NCBI GenBank assembly: GCA_039583875.1
Contig: CM077151.1
Span: 121,463,047 to 121,527,046 of the forward strand
Direction of reading: 5' to 3'
From: Platanthera guangdongensis
Lineage: Eukaryota; Streptophyta; Magnoliopsida; Asparagales; Orchidaceae
DNA length: 64,000 nucleotides
Shown: positions 43,605-53,773 of the stretch, in pieces
Layout of the letters: each line of letters starts with the position of its first letter
How positions within the stretch are numbered: position 1 is the stretch's first letter
The notes under the pieces: generated by a model
Databases searched by the model: none
Seen by the model: only the letters and a program-made list of their open reading frames with translations
What the model was told of the DNA's origin: nothing
Program-made: the position numbers and the translations under genes

Positions 43605-45545
43605 CTGGTGTCAACGAATTTCAAACCGAGCTCGACGAAGCGTGGAGCGGAGCTCGACGAATGTCAAGATGAGCTCGACGAATGTCGAGCTGAGCTCGAC
43701 GAATGTGGAGCTGAGCTCGACGAATGTCGATCTGAGCTCGACAAAGCGTCGAGCGATTCTGGGTTCTGGGTTCGACGAATTTCGTGCGTAGTTCATCGAA
43801 CAGAATTTTTGTTCCTTTGCGTTCGATGATTTTCGAACTGATTTCGACGATCGGGCCTTGAGTTCGATGAATTTCGAACATAATTCGTTGAATGGGTTCT
43901 TGTCTTTGTGCTCGACGATCTTCGAGCAGATTTTTATTCTTCCTTCTGTTCTCGAGAAGCCCTTGCTTGTTCTCGAGAAATGCTTCTCTGTTCTCGAGAA
44001 TTGCAGCCTTGCTCTCGAAAACTACCTTTCTGTACTCGAGAAATCATCCTTTGTACTCGAGATACCCTTACCTTCTTCCCGAGAAGCCCGGTTCAACCAA
44101 TCCCGGTTTGTTTTTCTTAAGTACAGTTATCCAAATATTACCCTTAGTATATATACCTACTTCTTTTTCCTCCTTCATTTTAGACCGACTTTCCTGTTCA
44201 TCTCCCAAACCAGGGCGGCGGAGCGAGAGAGAAAGATTTTTCGTGATTCTTCCGATGGCCGCCGACGGTGCTCTGGTGCTCGAAATTTCCAACCGATCAT
44301 AGATCTTGAAAGCTCTCAGCAAGAGCTTCGTCATCATGGTAAAATCTTCCCCATTCCTTCAGATTTTCTCTCCAGGGTTTTCGGCCCTAACTCCTATTTT
44401 TGGCCATTCTTGTTAGATTTCGACTTTCCGCGTCTTCTTTAGCCCCGATCTACGACAAGAAGTGATTTGGAGAATTGTTTCGGTAAAACCAAGGCAAGTG
44501 ATGGTTTCCCCCTCTTCCTTTCTTTACCCCGATTTGCAGGAATTTCTAACTTATTGTTATCATGATTATTAATTAATTTGCTGATTTTAGTGCTATTAGA
44601 TCTTCTATCTAATCCTATTCATGATTTTTATGTTCTTGATTTTGCCATCAAGCCCTGTTAAATGTTATATGTTTTGATGATGCGGTTAATTCCACTGATT
44701 TTACCGTTCCTCAACTTTCATGTAGAATGTGTTAGAGTTTATTTAGGAATGTAAATTATTCCTAAAGGTTGATCAACTGTTTCAAATCAAGAATTGTCTA
44801 GTAGAATCCGATGTGTCATGGTTGTCTTGAGATTTTTATCACGGTTTTTCTTTATGACGATGCCGTGGGGCGAGACAAGCCGCAAGGCCCAGGTGTTATT
44901 AGTGGGTGAATCCACCGTCGTTACGGGGATTTCCTTCTGCATTTTCTTCGTTGCGGGTGTTATTAGTGGGCGAATCCACCGTCGCAATGTTTGTTCTGCC
45001 TATTAGTACTTTGTCGGGCTCTACCTGGTATTTTGGGCATTTGCGGTGTATGGTGGAGTATCCAGTCTCCCCTATAATTAGACCGATAAATTGTCTCCGG
45101 GGTTGGCCACCCCGCCCATTTTGGTTTTTGTTTTGTGGAGTTGACCACAGGTGGCTAATAGTGGTTTATTTCTCTTCCTGATGATTTAATCTTGACCTTT
45201 TTCACTTATAGTCTTGTGAATTGGGGTGCTTTTGTTGTACGTGACGCTTCATATAAGTGTTTCCTCTTGGCTTTTGTACCTTAATGCTGTACTTTATTTA
45301 AGTATTTTTCCTTTGGTCTTTGGTTGGTACCCCTTGACTTTGTTTTCCTTTTGGCTTACTTTCTGCCATCACTTTTACATTCTTGCAGAGGTTTTCTGTC
45401 TTTAGAATGCCTCAAGTTTAGAGCTATAGTTGTTAGCCGTTCTGGTTTTGGAGTTCCTGGGCAGCTGTGTTGGATGTGGTTTTGCCTCGCCGTAGCGAGT
45501 TACATTATTGTTTTGTTTACTTTACTAGTTCAGACATACTTTTTT
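43605..45545 (+). repeat. LTR rear part (Tekay/Del-like), 5' truncated
   Basis: It contains motif arrays (43615-44085), a leader with GAAAGCTCTCAGCAAGAGCT (44308-44328), GGGCGAGACAAGCCGC, two copies of GGTGTTATTAGTGGG.GAATCCACCGTCG (44893-44990), AGAATGCCTCAAGTTTAGAG and TTCAGACATAC at 45530, all in the order seen in the C LTRs. The LTR start is missing because it joins integrase coding sequence directly. No primer site follows. Confidence 0.72.
43615..44085 (+). repeat. Arrays of GCTCGACGAA and CTCGAGAA motifs
   Basis: At 43625-43745 a 21-bp unit (GAGCTCGACGAATGTCGAGCT type) repeats six to seven times in phase, giving a repeated LDECRAE reading. At 43780-43930 TTCGACGA/TTCGATGA variants are dispersed. 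At 43948-44085 TTCTCGAGAA variants (a perfect palindrome) repeat about seven times. Confidence 0.88.
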
Positions 45546-45589
45546 ATGTGGGTTTGAAAGAGAGGGTTATAGCTGACTTACTCTAGAGG

Positions 45590-45604
45590 GGGTTAGATAC
45601 CAAT
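45590..45604 (-). other. Decayed copia primer site (antisense)
   Basis: On the minus strand, CAATTGGTATCTAACCCC follows the C-rich end of the antisense LTR and resembles ATTGGTATCAGAGC with changes at the 3' part. It sets the orientation of the copia LTR at 45605-46984. Confidence 0.5.
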
Positions 45605-45640
45605 TGAAAGAGAGGGTCAGACCTGATTTACAATAGAGGT

Positions 45641-45671
<31 letters not shown>

Positions 45672-46984
45672 AGTGTAACTGAAGACTTTTTGCTGTTTTT
45701 ATAATAATATCAGAGTAATGAAAAGGAGATAACAAGGTAACCAGAAAGCAATAGCAACCTAAGTTAATTTAATTTAATCACAGCACAAATAACCTAATCT
45801 ATTACAGCCACAGCAAGAACAAAAAGAAAAAGGGCAAACAGATAACACAAGAACATTTATAGTGGTTCCCCAACCTGGGTACATCCACTTTTCTACCACC
45901 CTGGTAGGAATCCACTTGCAGGTTTTGATCAGGTGACTGCCACCAATGAGCTTTTGATCAAGTGCTCAAAAACTAAAATAAACTTTTGAAGGGAGTTAAT
46001 AAACCCTTTATACAGAGGGGGAGAGAGATTGATGGTGTCTTCTCTTTCTCCATTCAACAGAGAAGACAAGTGGATTTTTGCTATTTTCAAGAACTCCTCT
46101 CAATAACACTTGGAGTCTTGCACAGGGTGTAGGTCTTCAGTCTTCAGCCTTGACTTGAAAATGAGATCCAAGAACTTCTGACTGATATGGATGTGTTGTC
46201 CTTGAAAGCTCCTGGAATGAAGGTTGAACAAGACTCTTGATTTGTAATGATTGTTCTTCTTCTTCTTCAGCAATGTCAAGGAGAAAACAATTTGTTTTCT
46301 GTACCGAGAAGGTTCAAAGTATTGTTGTTGTTGATCTCTTCTCTGTGAATCTGTATTCATGTATTAGTTCTATGTTCTGGACTTCTTGTTGCAGAAAAGA
46401 GAAAAATCTCTTTTATATCATCAGTCAAATTTCTTCTTTGAATTTTGAATTCCTTTGCAATAATTGCTGACGTCCTGGAGAATGAAAATCGGCTAGAGAG
46501 AATATCTGCATTAATGAATTTCCCCAACTGTCCTATTAAAAAGGCAAGTAATATTCCTAATGAAGACCATAATCAATGCTGCCACTAACAACTATATTTA
46601 GAGAATATAAGCATTGATTATTCTGGAATTACTGCATGAGAATAAGGACAAAAATAGGGAAAATTCCAAGTCTGGAAATACACAACAATTGTCGACCAGA
46701 GAATAGATTTCGTCGAACTAAGATCAAAGATCGGCGACCAGAGAAATCGTGTTTGTCGACCTGGAAATTCTTATTTGTCGACCTGAGAACCAAGTTCGTC
46801 GACTTGAGTTCAGCTAACTGCATTCTGCGAAGAACTTCCCAATTCTATGCTCTAAGTTCGTCGAGCTAATAACATAACTTCGTCGACCTGAGTTCAGAGA
46901 AAGTGTTCTGGACTTAATGTGTTGAAGTTGATCTCCCAGAATTCATTGACCTGAGCTCGAATATCGTGTTTATCGATGATCTCG
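45605..46984 (-). repeat. Copia-type LTR (antisense) with G26/C26 run
   Basis: On the minus strand this ends with a C-rich tract (26 consecutive C, plus-strand G at 45641-45666) then CCACCTCTATTG, matching the CACCCCCCCTCTAGG motif that ends plant copia LTRs (compare 62337-62353). It also holds CACTATAAATGTTCTTG, and 46675-46890 carries TTCGTCGACCTGAG motifs. A frame at 46100-46360 has no domain and is an LTR artefact. The LTR start on the minus strand is not defined; sequence changes to Tat gag near 46985. Confidence 0.6.
46675..46895. repeat. Array of TTCGTCGACCTGAG motifs
   Basis: Seven or eight copies of GTCGACC/TTCGTCGACTTGAG/TTCGTCGAGCT within 220 bp, irregularly spaced, inside the antisense copia LTR. 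Confidence 0.8.
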
Positions 46985-47028
46985 GCGAGCTTCCCAGCCC
47001 AGGACCCTTTATGGGGAGGCAAGAGTTC

Positions 47029-47919
47029 ATGGCCTCCATCCAGGGCATCATGGAGATGCTGCGAAGCATTTCTCCTCAGGGTGGCAGCTCCACCCCGACC
47101 CCCCAGGAGCTAGCTCCCCGCCTCTTAAAGAGATGACCCCAGCGGGGGGAGAAGGAAGTGCACCTAGGAAGAAGGCCAGGGAAGGAGAGGATGTGAGATG
47201 AGGTCGAGCGAGACCTCACCGGCCGGGAGTTATTCTCCAGCCCGGCGAGTGCCAGCCTCCCAGGCGAGCAGGTCGCGCGAGTAGAGGTGGCGAGACCACC
47301 CCTCAAGGGGTCACCTTTCAGTGAGCTGATCATCTCAGCTCCCATTCCCGAGGGGTTCACAAAGCCTGATATGACTTACTATACCTAGAAGGATGACCCC
47401 ATCCAACATCTGCAGTGGTTAGAGGATGTCGTCTCCATCAGGCCTATGATGGATGCCTTCAAGTGTCGCCTCTTTGCGATCACATTGAAGGAGAAGGCAA
47501 GGGACTGGTTTCATCAACTCCCTCCGAGGTCGATCTAGGGATTCGAGGACTTGAGTCGGAGCTTTCAGCTTCGCTTCTCCACCTCCAAGAAGAGGAAGAG
47601 GTGTCCTGAGTCCATCTTCCTGATAAGTCAAGGGGCCGAGGAGTCGCTGGCCCATTACGTCGACAAGTTCTAAGAGGCGATCCTGGATATCCAGGATATG
47701 CCAGGGTATGCCCTCCAGATGGCATTCACGGTGGGGTTGCGCGAGGGGTTCTTCAAGTTGAGCCTGACTCGAAAGGCCCCCCTTTCCTTTGACGAGCTGA
47801 TGGAAAGGGCGGCTGAGGAGATAGCCATGGAGGCGGCCAACCCGACATTTGTCAAGAAGTTGGCAAAGCTAACAGAGACGAAGCCAAAGGAGCAAGGTGG
47901 CTCAAGGAATCAGGAATGA
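47029..47919 (+). pseudogene. gag: Tat-lineage gag (5' truncated element E)
   Basis: In one frame from ATG 47029: MASIQGIMEMLRSISPQGGS, PFSELIISAPIPEGFTKPDM, DPIQHLQWLEDVVSIRPMMD, AFKCRLFAITLKEKARDWFH, QLPPRSI, FEDLSRSFQLRFSTSKKRKR, EESLAHYVDKF and GLREGFFKLSLTRKAPLSFD, ending LAKLTETKPKEQGGS. This is the Retrotrans_gag domain as worded in Retand/Ogre-type Tat elements. Five in-frame stops (such as near 47134, 47389, 47537 and 47671) interrupt it. Base composition is clearly more GC-rich than neighbouring elements. No 5' LTR or primer site is present; the left end abuts the copia LTR near 46985. Confidence 0.85.
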
Positions 47920-48117
47920 AGAAGGAGAGAGGAGCAGAGAGCTCAGGGGTTCCAAGGACAGGAGGGTCTGGAACTAGATTGGAGGCAGCAGGGAGGACGT
48001 GCCCAGGGTCCAGGAAGAGCTCTCATCAAGGGCGGAGGGAACTTTCATGGGGGCCAAGGTAGGTTCAACTTCCAGAGGTAAGCCCCAAGACAGCTCCTAC
48101 CCCTACCGCAGCAAGCC

Positions 48118-49064
48118 TTGGCAATAGGTGGAGGGGGAAGAGGTAACAGGAGAGAGCGCCCAGCCCGCCGAAGGAGGGGAGGAGTGCTATCGTACTATGA
48201 CTTCCACCAGGTGGAGGGTCACGCCACGGCTACCTGCCCCGAGTTCCTGGAAGTGAGGGGGGCGAGAGGCCCTGCCCAGCCACAGCCGCCGGTGCGGGTT
48301 GAAGAGGTTCTACCCACAGAATGGGGGGATGACGTGTGTGAGGATCGGGTTGATGTCGGCCCCCGAGGTGGTATAGCTGTGATCCATGGTGGGGTAGGGA
48401 TCGAAGCCACTCGGAAGGCAAGTCTCCATATGATGTACCGACGGAGAATCGCCTCGACATCCCAGACCCCGCCCCAGGAGGAGAAGATCACCTTCTTGTT
48501 GAAGGACTTGCTGGATCATGAAGATCCATTTTGCAATGCGCTGGTCATCCAGACGGCCATCGAGGGCTACACCGTCTATCAGATCTTGGTTGACAACGGA
48601 AGATCCGTCAACGTCATTTTCAAGAAGGCGTTTGACAAGATGAAGGTAGTGCAAAGGAGGGTGTTGGCCTCGGACGGACCCCTGTTCGGATTTTCAGGGG
48701 AGAGGAAGGCGGTAGAGGGTGGAGTAGGACTCCAAGTAAAATTAGGAGGGACTTCAAGAAACTGCGGTTTGTCATAGTTGACGCTCCAAGCAACTACAAT
48801 GCCATCTTCGGAAGGACCCTGATCAGCACTTTCCGTTTCGAGCCATCTTCATTCCACCAACACCTCAAGTTCAGCTCAGGAGGGATCCATGTTAGAGTCA
48901 AGGGAGACTCCAGGATGGTAAGGCAGTGCTATGTCACGACCGTCAACACCATCTCTTGGTTGGCCAAGGCAGAGGAGATGGAGAAGATCATGGAGATCCT
49001 GAGTAGGATGGAAGTGTCTGGCGAAAAGGAAGCGGATGACGGCCACCATGCCCAGACCCCCTGA
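48118..49064 (+). pseudogene. Tat-lineage gag tail and aspartic protease
   Basis: A Gly/Arg-rich basic stretch leads to YYDFHQVEGHATATCPEFLE, the knuckle-like motif of Tat gag (CxxHxxxGHxTxxC). It is followed by EEKITFLLKDLLDHEDPFCN and the protease: IEGYTVYQILVDNGRSVNVI, with DNG at 48592-48600 where DGG/DSG is usual. After a frameshift at about 48760 it continues FVIVDAPSNYNAIFGRTLIS and WLAKAEEMEKIMEILSRMEV, stopping at 49062-49064. RT, RNase H and integrase are entirely absent, as the minisatellite starts 160 bp later. This is a second gag-only element, in a different lineage from the Athila-type one. Confidence 0.83.
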
Positions 49065-49224
49065 AGAAGCCTCGCCCTGGCGAATTCCTGTATTTTTTTA
49101 TGTTGTATTGAGTCCAGCCCCCGACTGGCTGAGACAGGGGGATCATGTAACTCAAATGTTTTTCTGTTTGAGGATGTTGGATTTGGTAGAGTTCAAGTGA
49201 CACACCTTGTTTCCCACCCCTGAT

Positions 49225-51350
49225 AGGATCTCCTCATCCAGGCTCCCACTAGCTGGATTGCTCGAATGTGCCTCGAGGAGATCAGCCCCACCCCCGAGAG
49301 GATCTCGTCATCCAGGCTCCCACTAGCTGGATGGGTCGAATGTGCCTCGGGGATATCAGCCCCACCCCCGAGATGATCTCCTCATCCAGGCTCCCACTAG
49401 CTGGATGGGTCGAATGTGCCTCGGGGAGATCAGCCTCACCCCCGAGAGGATCTCCACATCTGGGCTCCCACTAGCTGGATGGGTCGAATGTGCCACGGGG
49501 AGATCAGCCCCACCCCCGAGAGGATCTCCTCATCCAAGCTCCTACTAGCTGGATGGGTCGAATGTGCCTCGGGGAGATCAAGTCCCACCCCCGAGAGGAT
49601 CTCATCACCCACACTCCCACTAGCTGGATGGGTCGAATGTGCCTCGGGGAGATCAGCCCCACCCCGAGACGATCTACTCATCCAGGCTCCCACTAGCTGG
49701 ATGGGTCGAATATACCTCGGGGAGATCAGTCCCACCACCGAGAGGATCTCCTCATCCAGGCTCCCACTAGCTAGATGGGTCGAATGTGCCACGGGGAGAT
49801 CAGCCCCACCCCCGAGAGGATCTCCTCATCCAGGCTCCCACTAGTTGGATGGGTCGAATGTGCCTCGGAGAAGATCAGCCCCACCCATGAGAGGATCTCC
49901 TCATTCAGACTCCCACTAGCTGGATGGGTCCAATGTGCCTCGGGGAGATCAGCCCCACCCCCGAGAGGATCTCCTCATCCAGGATTCCACTAGCTGGATG
50001 GGTCGAATGTGCCTCGGGGAGATTAGCCCCACCCCCGAGAGGATCTCATCATCCAGGCTCACACTAGCTGGATGGGTCGAATATGCCTCGGGGAGATCAG
50101 CCCCACCCCCAAGAGGATCTCCTCATCCAGGCTCCCACTAGCTGGATAGGTCAAATTTGCCCCGGGGAGATTAGTACTACCCCCGAGAGGATCTCCTCAT
50201 TCAGGCTCCCACTAGCTGGATGGGTCGAATGTGCCTCAGGGAGATCAGCCCCACCCCCGAGAGGATCTCGTCATCCAGGCTCCCACTAGCTGGATGGGTC
50301 GAAAATGCCTTGGGGAGATCAGTCCCACCCCCAAGAGGATCTCCTCACACAGGCTTCGACTAACTGGATGGGTCGAATGTGCCTCGGGGAGTTCAGCCCC
50401 ACCCCCGAGAGGATCTCTTCATCTAGGCTCCCACTAGTTGGATGGGTCGAATGTTCCTCGGGGAGATCAGTCCCACCCTCGAGAGGATCTCCTCATCCAG
50501 GCTCCCACTAGCTGGATGGGTTGAATGTGCCTCGGGGAGATCAGCCCCACCCCCGAGAGAATCTCCTGATCCAGGCTCCCACTAGCTGGATGGGTTGAAT
50601 GTTCCTCGGGGAGATCAGCCCCACCCCCGAGATGATCTCCTCATCCAGGCTCCCACTAGATGGATGGGTCGAATGTGCCTCGAGGAGATCAGCCCTACCC
50701 CCGAGAGAATGTCCTCATCCAGGCTCCCACTAGCTGGATGGGTCGAATGTGCCTCGGGGAGATCAGCCCCACCCCCGAGAGGATCTCCTCATCCAGGCTC
50801 CCACTAGCTGGATGGGTCCAATGTGCCTCAGGGAGATGAGCCCCACCCCCGAGAGGTTCTCCCCATCCAGGCTCCCTCTAGCTGTATGGGTCGAATGTGC
50901 CTCGGGGAGATCAGCACCACCCCCGAGAGGATCTCCTTATCTAGGCTCCCACTAGCTGGATGGGTCGAATGTACCTCGGGGAGATCAGCCCCACCCACGA
51001 GAGGATCTCCTCATACAGGCTCCCACTAGCTGGATGGGTCGAATGTGCCTCGGGGAGATCAGCCCCACCCACGAGAGGATCTCCTCATCCAGGCTCCCAC
51101 TAGCTGGATGGGTCGAATGTGCCTCGGGGAGATCAAGTCCCACCCCCGAGAGGATCTCCTCACCTATGCTCCCACTAGCTGGATGGGTCGAATGTGTCTC
51201 GGGGAGATCAGTCCCACCCCCGAGAGGATCTCCTCATCCAGGATCCCACTAGTTGGATGGGTCGAATGTTCCTTGGGGAGTTCAGCCCAACTCCCGAGAG
51301 GATCTCTACATCCAGGATCTCACTACCTGGATGGGTCAAATGTGCCTCGA
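49225..51350. repeat. 74-bp minisatellite, ~29 copies
   Basis: The unit reads GGATCTCCTCATCCAGGCTC, CCACTAGCTGGATGGGTCGA, ATGTGCCTCGGGGAGATCAG, CCCCACCCCCGAGA. Copies are 74 bp apart with few changes (units with one additional or missing base at 49580 and 49660). Each has the inverted pair ATCCAG...CTGGAT with an 11-bp loop. It lies where Tat elements have a 3' untranslated region after the last ORF. Frames through it are artefacts. Confidence 0.95.
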
Positions 51351-51365
51351 GAAGAGAGTTCTCTT

Positions 51366-52240
51366 TGGCTCCGAGACGGTCCCGCTGCCAGGCTCTCACT
51401 AGCTGGCAGGGTCGATGGTACCTCTCGTGGATGCCCCCATTCTCTTGGCTCCGAGACGGTCCCGCTGCCAGGCTCTCACTAGCTGGCAGGGCCGGTGGTA
51501 CCTCTCGTGGATGCCCCCATTCTCTTTGCTCCGAGACGGTCCCGCTGCCAGGCTCTCACTAGCTGGCAGGTCCGGTTGTACCTCTCATTGATGCCCCCGT
51601 TCTCTTGGCTCTGAGATGGTCCCGCTGCCAGGTTTTCACTAGCTGGCAGGGCCGGTGGTACCTCTCAAGGATGCCACCATTTTCTTAGCTCCGAGATGGT
51701 CCCGCTGCCAGGCTCTCACTAGTTGGTAGGGCCGGTGGTACCTCTCGTGGATGCCCCCGTTCTCTTGGCTCCGAGACGGTCCCGCTGCCAGGCTCTCACT
51801 AGCTGGCAGGGCCGGTTGTACCTCTCATGGATGAACTCGTTCTCTTTGCTCCGAGACGGTCCCACTTCCAGGCTCTCACTAGCTGGCAGGGCCAGTGGTA
51901 CCTCTCGTGGATGCCCCCATTCTCTTGACTCTGAAACGGTCTCGCTGACAGGCTCTCACTAGCTGGCAGGGCCGGTAGTACCTCTCGTGGATGCCCCCGT
52001 TCTCTTGGCTCTGAGACGGTCCCGCTGTCAGGCTCTCACTAGCTGGTAGGGCCGGTGGTACCTCTCGTGGATTCCCCCATTCTCTTGGCTCCGAGACGGT
52101 CCCACTGTCAGGCTCTCACTAGCTGGCAGGGCCGGTTGTATCTCTCGTTGATGCCCCAGTTCTCTTTTGCTCCGAGACAGTCCTGCTACCCAGGCTCTCA
52201 CTAGCTGGGCAGGGCCGGTGGTACCTCTCGTAGAGGCTGA
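51366..52240. repeat. 80-bp minisatellite, ~11 copies
   Basis: The unit is TGGCTCCGAGACGGTCCCGC, TGCCAGGCTCTCACTAGCTG, GCAGGGCCGGTGGTACCTCT, CGTGGATGCCCCCATTCTCT. It shares the CCAGGCTCYCACTAGCTGG core with the 74-bp family, but the surrounding sequence is different. The stem here is TGCCAG...CTGGCA; one unit (52186-52212) has CCCAG...CTGGG. Confidence 0.95.
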
Positions 52241-52242
52241 GT

Positions 52243-52400
52243 GATTTTTACCCGGAGGGGGTCGCGCCACCCAGGCTCCCATCAGCTGGCATGGCAGGTT
52301 GACCCCTCTGGGAGGTTAAATGTTCTTTACCCGGAGGGGGTCTCTCCACCCAGGCTTCCATCAGCTGGCATGGCAGGTAGACTCCCCGGAGAGGCGCGCA
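52243..52400. repeat. Third related repeat, ~76 bp, two copies
   Basis: TTTACCCGGAGGGGGTC...CCACCCAGGCTCCCATCAGC then TGGCATGGCAGGT, repeated twice. It again keeps CCAGGCTYCCATCAGCTGG, a variant of the core in the 74- and 80-bp families. Confidence 0.88.
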
Positions 52401-52689
52401 AGAAAATTACACTCAGCGAATACGTTGGGTTGGATGTTTCTTTCCGAGCTTGTGCCAACCTCGAAAAGAGCGGGGATTGTGTACAACCCCGTATTCACAT
52501 GTTTTGGGCTTTAAGCTTTTGGACGAGTTTAGCACCTTTGGTGGCCAATTTTGGCCTAGCCCTTGGAATATACTAGTAGGAGGAGGAAAAATCTGCCTCC
52601 CCCCAGTGGCCTTTTTTTTGGGGAGGCGAGTGCGACAAGTTGGCTAGCACTCACCCCGACCTGATAAGTGCGAGGTGGGAGTAGTGGGA

Positions 52690-53280
52690 CCGGCTGGGAG
52701 CTGGGGTCTCCCCCTTGCCCCCTCCTGCTCCACGGCCTGGCCGGGCAAGACCGGCAGGAGGCCGGGGTCTCGCCACTGCCCCCTCCTGCTCCGCGGCCTG
52801 GCGGGGCGAGACCGGCCAGGGGCCGTGGTCTCGCCCCTGCCCACTCCTAATCCACGGCCTGGTGGGGCGAGACCAGCCGGTGGCCGACGTCTCACCCTTG
52901 CCCCCTCCTGCTCCGCAGCCTGGCGGGGCGAGACCAGTTGGGGGTCGGGGTCTCGCCCCTGCCCCCTCCTGCTCCGCGGCCTGGCGGGGCGAGATCGGCC
53001 GGGGGCCGAGGTCTCGCCCCTGCCCCTCCTAATCCACGGCCTGGCGGGGCGAGACCGGCCGGGTGCCGGGGTCTCGACCCTGCCCCCTCCTGCTCCGCGG
53101 CCTGGCGGGGCGAGACCGGCCGGGGGACGAGGTCTCGCACCTGCCCCCTCCTGCTCCGCGGCCTGGTGGGGCAAGACCGGCCGGGAGGCCGGGGTCTCGC
53201 ACCGGCCCCCTCCTGCTCCGCAGCCTGGCGGGGCGAGACCGGCCGGAGGCTGGGGTCTCGCCCCTGCGCCCCAGCTCCCC
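52690..53280. repeat. 60-bp GC-rich minisatellite, ~10 copies
   Basis: The unit is GGCCTGGCGGGGCGAGACCG, GCCGGGGGCCGGGGTCTCGC, CCCTGCCCCCTCCTGCTCCGC, in register every 60-61 bp. Each unit has the perfect inverted pair GGGCGAGACC...GGTCTCGCCC around a G/C core. G+C is roughly 75%. Because the period is a multiple of three, frames of about 190-260 codons open on both strands; they are artefacts. Confidence 0.95.
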
Positions 53281-53493
53281 AGTTCTTCGGGGGTCACCTG
53301 CTCGTCTTGGGTGCCCGGGGAGACGGTGGGAATGGCTCCTCCCGCTTGTGGACCTCTTTTGACCATGTTGTTACCGTTTTACCCTCGGGGTGGAATTACC
53401 TCTTTACCCCCCAGTGTGGCTGTTTTCTATTGGACCGAGGCATATTTGGCGTAGGGGTATTGTTGACATTTTGGTCCATGGGGTTGGAAAAAA

Positions 53494-53502
53494 CTATAAA
53501 TA
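53494..53502 (+). promoter_or_regulatory. LTR TATA box (element E)
   Basis: CTATAAATA follows the GC-rich repeats and precedes GACCCTTGATGG and a C/T-rich leader. It is a strong match to the plant TATA consensus, so it is the probable start-site element of this LTR. Confidence 0.7.
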
Positions 53503-53773
53503 GACCCTTGATGGTGCCCTAGAGAGCATTGCATTCAGAGCCACAAAAATCCCTTTGCTCTCTTCCTTCAAGGCACCTAGCTCAAGCATTGGCTAGGGAG
53601 GGGGAGACTTCAAAGGTCTTTCGGGTGTGAGGTGGGACCTCCACGCTAGAGCCGAGGGTCTGTTTCTAGTTTCTTGGTCCTTTGGTCCGTGACGTTCTCT
53701 TGAGTGTAGTGGGTGCGAGGTCACCCCTTTCTAGGGACCCCGAACTCCACAGAGGCCATTTTTGGCTTCAACA

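Larger units (their letters stand above)
52594..53773 (+). repeat. Probable 3' LTR of Tat-lineage element E
   Basis: A purine tract (AGTAGGAGGAGGAAAAAT, 52575-52592) precedes TGCCTCCCCCC. The right end is near GGCTTCAACA at 53773. Between lie the 60-bp GC-rich repeats, then a TATA box (53494-53502) and a C/T-rich leader with GAGAGCATTGCATTCAGAGC. No second LTR is in the window to prove the ends; the start could instead be TGATAAGTGCG at 52662. Confidence 0.5.

Noticed and set aside
49225..52240. CRISPR-like array (regular repeats)
   Set aside because: Units are contiguous with no unique spacers, the DNA is from a plant nucleus, and there are no cas genes. It is a minisatellite.
52644..53522. 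Long open frames (about 190-260 codons) on both strands over the GC-rich repeats
   Set aside because: The 60-bp period is a multiple of three and the composition lacks stop codons, so frames stay open by chance. The translations are Pro/Ala/Gly/Arg repeats with no domain.
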